A stretch of DNA of 17,801 nucleotides from JACRBK01 sp964427955. GTDB taxonomy: Bacteria; Chloroflexota; Anaerolineae; Aggregatilineales; Aggregatilineaceae. Location: NCBI GenBank assembly GCA_964427955.1, contig CAYRWY010000070.1:1-17801 (forward strand), given 5' to 3'. Positions within the stretch are counted from its first letter, which is position 1, and every line of letters begins with the position of its first letter. The notes beneath the pieces are model-generated. The model saw only the letters and a program-made list of their open reading frames with translations. It was not told the origin of the DNA and did not search any database. Shown here piece by piece: positions 13,219 through 17,801 of the stretch. The translations under genes and the position numbers were made by a program.

Positions 13219-14327
13219 CGCTGCGTAACAAACTCGCGGATGGTGGCGGCCACGTACTGGACGTCTTCGTCGGTCAGTTCAGGGAACATGGGTAACGACA
13301 GCAGTTCGCCCGCGGCCTGCTCGGTGGCGGTGAGGTCGTGGGCCGTGAACGTGACGTTCTGGAGCGCGGGCTGGCGGTGCAGGGGGAGCGGATAGTGAAT
13401 CCCGGTCCGGATGCCGCGTTCGTGCAGAAACGCCTGTAAGGCATCGCGCCGCGGGCAGCGGATGACATAGAGGTGAAAAACGTGCGTCGCAGCCGGTCCC
13501 ACGGTGGGGATCGTGATGCCCGGCACGTCGCGCAGCAGTTCGGAATACCGCCCGGCCCAGTGCCGCCGCGCCGCATTCCACCGATCCAGGTAGTTCAGTT
13601 TGACGTCCAACACGGCGGCTTGCAGCGAGTCCAGGCGCTCCCCGCTGCCGATCTCCTGGTGCACGTGCTTCTGGGACCGTCCGTGGTTGCGCAACCGTTC
13701 GATCCGGGCGGCGAGCGCCTCGTCGTGTGTGGTCACCGCCCCGGCATCGCCGAACGCCCCCAGGTTTTTGCCCGGATAGAAGCTGAACGCCCCCGCGATC
13801 CCCATACTCCCGGCCAGCCGCTCGCCATGCCGCGCTCCGTGGGCCTGGGCCGCGTCTTCGACCACGACCAGGTCGTGGCGGCGGGCAATCTCCATGATCG
13901 CCGTCATGTCCGCACATTGGCCGAACAGGTGCACCGGCAGGATGGCCCGCGTGCGGGGAGTGATCGCCGCTTCGATCCGGCGGGGATCGATAGTGTAGGT
14001 GTGGGGATCGATATCGACGAAGACCGGGCGCGCGCCGACCAGCACGACCGGTTCCACGGTGGCGATGAACGTGTTCGCGACGGTAATGACCTCGTCGCCA
14101 GGACCAATCCCCAACGCCCGTAGAATCAACCAGATCGCCGCCGTTCCTGACGCGACGCCCACGGCGTGCTGCGTGCCCACGAACCGGGCGAAATGGCGCT
14201 CGAAGCGCGTCACGGCCTCGCCTAAGATGAAATCGGACTTCTGGATGACGTCATCCAGCGCGGCCTGAAGCTCAGCGCCAATGACGGCATATTGTCGTTT
14301 CAGATCGACCAGTTCAAGCGGTGGCAT
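13215..14327 (-). CDS. DegT/DnrJ/EryC1/StrS family sugar aminotransferase
   Basis: A 370-aa PLP-dependent aminotransferase of fold type I, full length for the family. Such enzymes put an amino group on keto-sugar nucleotides used for O-antigens, glycans or glycosylated metabolites. Key residues are visible: VASGTAAIWL (58-67) for cofactor phosphate, VVEDAAQAHG (155-164) with Asp158 for the pyridine nitrogen, and FSFYPGKNLGAFGDAGA (181-197) with Lys187 as the PLP Schiff-base lysine. NHGRSQKHVH (214-223) and GIRTGIHYPLPLH (305-317) are further family signatures. The frame extends to a TTG at 14333, but the ATG at 14325-14327 has GAGG 7 nt upstream and is preferred. It follows kdpE by 9 bp on the same strand, so it is probably cotranscribed with kdpDE, an unexpected partner. 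Its sugar substrate is not evident, as no other sugar-nucleotide gene is nearby. Confidence 0.92.
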   Translation of the reverse strand: MPPLELVDLKRQYAVIGAELQAALDDVIQKSDFILGEAVTRFERHFARFVGTQHAVGVASGTAAIWLILRALGIGPGDEVITVANTFIATVEPVVLVGARPVFVDIDPHTYTIDPRRIEAAITPRTRAILPVHLFGQCADMTAIMEIARRHDLVVVEDAAQAHGARHGERLAGSMGIAGAFSFYPGKNLGAFGDAGAVTTHDEALAARIERLRNHGRSQKHVHQEIGSGERLDSLQAAVLDVKLNYLDRWNAARRHWAGRYSELLRDVPGITIPTVGPAATHVFHLYVIRCPRRDALQAFLHERGIRTGIHYPLPLHRQPALQNVTFTAHDLTATEQAAGELLSLPMFPELTDEDVQYVAATIREFVTQR

Positions 14328-14334
14328 GTGCAAA

Positions 14335-14338
14335 CCTC
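14335..14338 (-). promoter_or_regulatory. Shine-Dalgarno overlapping the kdpE stop codon
   Basis: The minus strand reads GTGAGGTTTGCACATG. The kdpE stop TGA (14337-14339) shares bases with GAGG, which lies 7 nt before the aminotransferase ATG. This favours the ATG start at 14327 and suggests translation coupled to kdpE. Confidence 0.6.
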
Positions 14339-15047
14339 ACTCCGTTTTCAGGCGGTAGCCGACCCCGGGTTCGGTGATGAGATAGCGCGGGCGCGTGGGA
14401 TCGGCTTCGAGCTTGTGGCGGAGTTGGCCCATGTAGACGCGGAGATAGTGATCCTCCCCCGCATACGACGGCCCCCAGACTTCCTGCAACAACTGGTGGC
14501 GCGTCACCACTTTCCCGGCATAGCGCACCAGCGTGGTGAGCAGCTTGTACTCCATCGGCGACAGGTGAACTTCGGCCCCATCGACCAACACCTGCCGGTG
14601 CGCCAGATCGACCTGCAAGCCCCCCAGGGTGAATACGGGATCGTCATCCCCCTGGATCGTGCGCAGCGCGTGGCGCAGCGCCACCCGAATCCGCGCCAGC
14701 AGTTCGTTGGTCCCGAAAGGCTTGGTCACATAATCGTCCGCGCCAGCGTCCAGCGCGGCGACCTTGTCCCGCTCGTGTTCGCGCACCGACACGACGATGA
14801 TCGGCGTCAGTGTCCATTCGCGCAGGTGGCGGGTCACGTCCAGCCCGTCCATGTCCGGCAGCCCCAGGTCCAGCACGATCACGTCGGGATGGTTCAGACT
14901 CGCCTGCCGCAAGCCGTCGCTGCCCGTGGTGGCTTCGAGCAGACGGTAGCCGCTGCTGAGCAGGGTCGTGCGCAAAAACCGGCGAATCTGCGCGTCGTCT
15001 TCGATCACCAGAATGAGCGGACCGGGCGCTTCAGGACTATCACTCAT
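14337..15047 (-). CDS. kdpE: KdpE-type response regulator (OmpR/PhoB family)
   Basis: A 236-aa DNA-binding response regulator and the partner of the KdpD kinase encoded just upstream. The receiver domain has the acidic pocket EDD (16-18), phosphoacceptor Asp60 in VIVLDLGLPDMDG, Ser87 in IIVVSV and Lys109 in DYVTKPFG. The C-terminal half (about 138-233) is an OmpR-type winged helix with HLSPMEYKLLTTLVRYAGKV, VWGPSYAGEDHYLRVYMGQL and ITEPGVGYRL, which is strongly KdpE-like. When phosphorylated, KdpE activates K+ uptake genes in known systems. The start codon overlaps the end of kdpD (ATGAGTGA), so the two are made together. The usual target operon kdpFABC is not in the window. Confidence 0.94.
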   Translation of the reverse strand: MSDSPEAPGPLILVIEDDAQIRRFLRTTLLSSGYRLLEATTGSDGLRQASLNHPDVIVLDLGLPDMDGLDVTRHLREWTLTPIIVVSVREHERDKVAALDAGADDYVTKPFGTNELLARIRVALRHALRTIQGDDDPVFTLGGLQVDLAHRQVLVDGAEVHLSPMEYKLLTTLVRYAGKVVTRHQLLQEVWGPSYAGEDHYLRVYMGQLRHKLEADPTRPRYLITEPGVGYRLKTE

Positions 15048-17730
15048 CGTCTACTTTCACCTCAGGCGGTTCACTCTCCAGGGGCAGCGTGAAGCGGAAC
15101 ACCGCGCCCCCTTCCGGTCGATTCTCGGCCCAAATGCGCCCGCCATGCGCCTGCACAATGCCCCGGCAGATCGTCAGCCCCAATCCGACGCCCCGTACAC
15201 TGGCCGGTTGGGCGCGATAGAACTTGTCGAACACGCGCTCCTCGTCGCCGGTGCGCAGCCCCGGCCCATGATCCGCCACCTCGACGACGATCTCTTGCTC
15301 GCGGCGGCTGGCGGCGATCTCGACGGGCGAGCCGGGCGGCGTATATTTGATGGCGTTTTCCACCAGGTTGACCAGCACCTGCTCAATAAGCATACTATCA
15401 AATGGCGCCAGCGGTAAATCCGGGGGCAGGTGAATGGTCAGAGGATGGTCGTCCATCTGCTTTCCCAGCCGCCCCAGCGTGGTGCCGATCACTTCCTCCA
15501 ACGGCTGCCATTCCTTGTCGATCTGGACCCCACCCGATTCCAGCCGGGTCATGTCCAGCAGGTTCCCCACCAGCCGGTTGAGCCGCCCGGCTTCCTCATA
15601 GGTCATCTGCGCCAGTTCCAGCCGGTCTTGCGGATCGAGCGTGTCATTCTTTTCGATCAGGGTGCTGGCCGCCCCCGTAATCGCCGACAGGGGCGTGCGG
15701 AGATCGTGGGATACGGAACTCAACAACGAATTACGCAGCCGCTCCGCTTCGATCTGCACGCGCGTCTGCTCCGTTTCTTCGGCCAGGCGGGTCCGCTCGA
15801 CCGCCAGCGACATTTGGTTGGCGAACGTTTCGAGCAGGTGGAATTGATCGGGCGAGAGCAGCCGTTGGGTCTGCTGCGGATAAATCCCCAGGACGCCGAC
15901 GATTCCCTGCGACGTCTTGAGCGGCAGATACAGCCCCTTAGCACCCGGCAGCGTATCCGTCCCCAGGCCCGCCGCCTGCCCATGATCCCGCACCCATTCG
16001 GCGACGCCCTGTTCGTGCGGGGTCAGCATAGCAGGCCCGCCTTCGGGAATCTGGATGCTCAGTTGGCCCTTGTCATCCGGCAGCAGCACCATCACCTGGC
16101 TGCGAAAGACTTCGCTGATGTGCTGCACGGCGATCCGGACCAGCGTCTCCGTCCCGCGGCTGTTGGCCAGCTCGCGACTCATCGCGTACAGGTTGGTGAC
16201 GCGCCGCTCCCCTTCACGCGCAGCCTCGGCTTGCAGCTTGATGCGGACCGTCAGCGTACTGATGGTCATCGCGACGATCAGCATAATGAAAAACGTGACG
16301 ATGTACTGCGTATCCGACACGGCAAAGGTGAGATGAGGCTTGACGAAGAAAAAGTCGAACACCGCCACGCTCAACACCGAGGCCAGGATCGACGGCCCTT
16401 TCCCGTAGCGGGTTGCGACGATCACCACCCCGACCAGGTAGACCATCACCAGGTTGGCGGCGGCGAAATGGTCGTTCATCATCCAGGCCAACAGGCTGCA
16501 CAGGGCCACGACCAGCGCGGCGTTCGCGTAGGCGATCCAACTGCTGGTGCGCTGCCACATCTGCATCGGCAGGGGGCGGCTGTCGTCGGGATCGCCGCTG
16601 ATCACGTAGATGTCAATCTCGCCGCTGGAGCGCACCAGGTCGTCCAGCACGGAGCCAAAGGCCAGGTCGCGCCAGCGGGGATGGGCCGGTTTGCCCACCA
16701 GGATTTTGCTGACGTTGCGCTCGCGGGCATAGGCAAGCAGTTCCTGGCTGACGCTGTGCCCAAACCGCGTGACGGTCTCCGCGCCGAGCTGTTCCGCCAG
16801 CCGCAAGTTCTGGATCACGCGATTCCGGTTCTCTTCCGACAGGTGCGCATGAGCCGGAGTCTCGACGTAGACGGCCAGCCATTCGGCGTGCAAGCCCGCG
16901 GCCATCCGTTTGGCCGCGCGGATCAGCCGCCGGGACAGCGGGCTGGGACTGACGCTCACCAAAATGCGCTCTGCGGCGGGCCACGCCTGGGCAATGGCGT
17001 GATCGCGCCGGTAGTCCTGCATCTGGTCATCCACGCGATCCGCCGTGCGGCGCAGGGCCAGCTCGCGCAGGGCCATCAGGTTGCCCTTGCGGAAGAACCG
17101 CTGCACCGCGCGTTCGGCCTGTTCCGGCACGTAGACCTTGCCGTCCTTGAGGCGTTGCAGCAGATCGTCCGGCGAGAGGTCCACCATCTCGACTTCGTCG
17201 GCCTGTTCCAGCAGCAGATCGGGAATCGTCTCGCGCACCGTGACGCCGGTAATCTGGCTGACCACGTCGGTCAGGCTTTCGAGGTGCTGCACGTTGACGG
17301 TGGTATAGACGTTGATCCCGGCTTCGAGCAGTTCTTCGACGTCCTGCCAGCGTTTCGCATGGCGCGATCCGGGTGCGTTGGTATGGGCCAGCTCATCGAC
17401 CAGGATGAGTTCCGGGCGGCGGGCCAGCGCGGCATCCAGGTCGAATTCCCGTAAGGTCGTGCCCCGGTATTCGACCAGGCGCACCGGAATGGACTCCAGC
17501 CCGGCCAGCAGAGCCTCGGTTTCGGGGCGGCTGTGCGGTTCGACGTAGCCCGCGACCACGTCCACGCCCTCGCCGAGGCGCATGTGCGCCGCGTCAAGCA
17601 TCGCGTAGGTTTTGCCTACGCCTGCCGTCGCGCCAAAAAAGATTTTGAGCCTGCCCCGGCGGCTGGTGCTTTCTTCGGCCTGGATGCGGGCCAACAGTTC
17701 ATCGGGATCGGGTCGCTGATCGTTCACCAT
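15040..17730 (-). CDS. kdpD: KdpD-type osmosensitive K+ channel histidine kinase
   Basis: An 896-aa sensor kinase, essentially the length of E. coli KdpD (894). Order: N-terminal KdpD domain with Walker A GATAGVGKTY (33-42) and VDELAHTN (111-118); universal-stress-protein-like domain from about 253 (RILVSVSPSPLSRRLIRAAK) to 377; four membrane helices at about 397-418, 424-441, 446-463 and 476-496; GAF-like region about 515-645; HisKA with phospho-accepting His675 (SSVSHDLRTPL); and HATPase with NLVENAIKYT (788-797), DHGPGL (820-825) and GVGLGLTIC (847-855). All catalytic residues look intact. It senses K+ limitation or ionic and turgor stress in known systems, and some KdpDs bind c-di-AMP through the stress-protein domain. 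The ATG at 17728-17730 has a GAGG tract just upstream. It leads the kdpD-kdpE-aminotransferase cluster. Confidence 0.95.
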   Translation of the reverse strand: MVNDQRPDPDELLARIQAEESTSRRGRLKIFFGATAGVGKTYAMLDAAHMRLGEGVDVVAGYVEPHSRPETEALLAGLESIPVRLVEYRGTTLREFDLDAALARRPELILVDELAHTNAPGSRHAKRWQDVEELLEAGINVYTTVNVQHLESLTDVVSQITGVTVRETIPDLLLEQADEVEMVDLSPDDLLQRLKDGKVYVPEQAERAVQRFFRKGNLMALRELALRRTADRVDDQMQDYRRDHAIAQAWPAAERILVSVSPSPLSRRLIRAAKRMAAGLHAEWLAVYVETPAHAHLSEENRNRVIQNLRLAEQLGAETVTRFGHSVSQELLAYARERNVSKILVGKPAHPRWRDLAFGSVLDDLVRSSGEIDIYVISGDPDDSRPLPMQMWQRTSSWIAYANAALVVALCSLLAWMMNDHFAAANLVMVYLVGVVIVATRYGKGPSILASVLSVAVFDFFFVKPHLTFAVSDTQYIVTFFIMLIVAMTISTLTVRIKLQAEAAREGERRVTNLYAMSRELANSRGTETLVRIAVQHISEVFRSQVMVLLPDDKGQLSIQIPEGGPAMLTPHEQGVAEWVRDHGQAAGLGTDTLPGAKGLYLPLKTSQGIVGVLGIYPQQTQRLLSPDQFHLLETFANQMSLAVERTRLAEETEQTRVQIEAERLRNSLLSSVSHDLRTPLSAITGAASTLIEKNDTLDPQDRLELAQMTYEEAGRLNRLVGNLLDMTRLESGGVQIDKEWQPLEEVIGTTLGRLGKQMDDHPLTIHLPPDLPLAPFDSMLIEQVLVNLVENAIKYTPPGSPVEIAASRREQEIVVEVADHGPGLRTGDEERVFDKFYRAQPASVRGVGLGLTICRGIVQAHGGRIWAENRPEGGAVFRFTLPLESEPPEVKVDDE

Positions 17731-17761
17731 GCTCTACCTCGTACTTCGAAAGCGTTGGACA

Positions 17762-17801
17762 GGATTTTACCTCACCCCCCGACCCCCTCTCCACGCGGTG
17801 G
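17762..17801. repeat. C-rich dispersed-repeat-like sequence, cut by the window edge
   Basis: Upstream of kdpD the plus strand carries CCTCACCCCCCGACCCCCTC (17770-17789), then TCCACGCGGTGG, ending in a CCAC-GCG-GTGG stem at the last bases (17791-17801). Closely similar CCCTCACCCCC...CCCCTCTCC strings are familiar as dispersed intergenic repeats in Chloroflexota and some other genomes. Only one copy, truncated, is in this window, so the repeat nature is recalled from general knowledge and not shown here. Confidence 0.4.

Noticed and set aside
11237..13231. A 664-codon minus-strand open frame opposite the PLD-like gene
   Set aside because: It overlaps the plus-strand gene and runs past the aminotransferase stop, with Arg/Gly-rich composition and no motif. 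It is an antisense shadow.
15430..17454. A 674-codon plus-strand open frame opposite kdpD
   Set aside because: kdpD on the minus strand has all expected domains. The plus-strand translation shows none.
1..17801. CRISPR array, tRNA or rRNA genes, insertion sequences
   Set aside because: No regularly spaced repeats, cloverleaf-like segments, rRNA signatures or transposase-like proteins were seen on either strand by reading. Almost all of the window is accounted for by protein genes.

Overview
The window is GC-rich, densely coding bacterial DNA with no tRNA, rRNA, CRISPR array, transposase or integrase that I can see. I infer a member of the Chloroflexota (Anaerolineae-like). The basis is the fusion of a DeoR-type repressor with a sugar-binding domain, the style of the KdpD and ABC-transporter proteins, and a C-rich dispersed repeat at the right edge. 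This assignment comes from family resemblance, not from a search.

Left block (1-5574, genes on the minus strand): a carbohydrate-uptake operon read right to left. It holds a MalF-like permease (4364-5320), a MalG-like permease (3488-4354), a secreted family-1 solute-binding protein (2120-3400), a DeoR-type regulator with built-in periplasmic-binding-protein modules (302-2011), and the start of a URO-D family enzyme that runs off the left edge (1-266). Its promoter is easy to see in the divergent intergenic region: TTGACA, 18 nt, TATGAT on the minus strand. Three TTCG boxes spaced 10-11 bp lie just downstream, where a DeoR-family repressor would be expected to block initiation. No ATP-binding subunit is present in the window.

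Centre (5575-13207, plus strand): two large overlapping genes form the most notable element. The first encodes a 1938-aa protein with an N-terminal protein-kinase-like domain and a COG1112/UPF1-type superfamily 1 helicase whose motifs are separated by about 850 residues of largely helical, probably coiled-coil sequence. The second encodes a 607-aa protein with a winged-helix-like segment and a phospholipase-D-like domain. Kinase plus helicase in one gene and PLD in the next is the arrangement described for type I Mokosh anti-phage systems. Here the kinase catalytic Asp is Asn (HGN instead of HRD) and the PLD Lys is Gln (HSQ instead of HxK), so this looks like a divergent version, possibly with inactive or altered catalytic domains.

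Right block (13215-17801, minus strand): kdpD and kdpE, a two-component system of the K+/turgor/c-di-AMP-responsive type, overlap by 8 nt. A DegT/DnrJ/EryC1/StrS sugar aminotransferase follows 9 nt downstream, its Shine-Dalgarno overlapping the kdpE stop codon. The aminotransferase converges on the Mokosh-like pair with only 7 bp between the two stop codons. The kdpFABC transporter genes are not in the window. The outermost 40 bases at the right are a C-rich, probably dispersed repeat.
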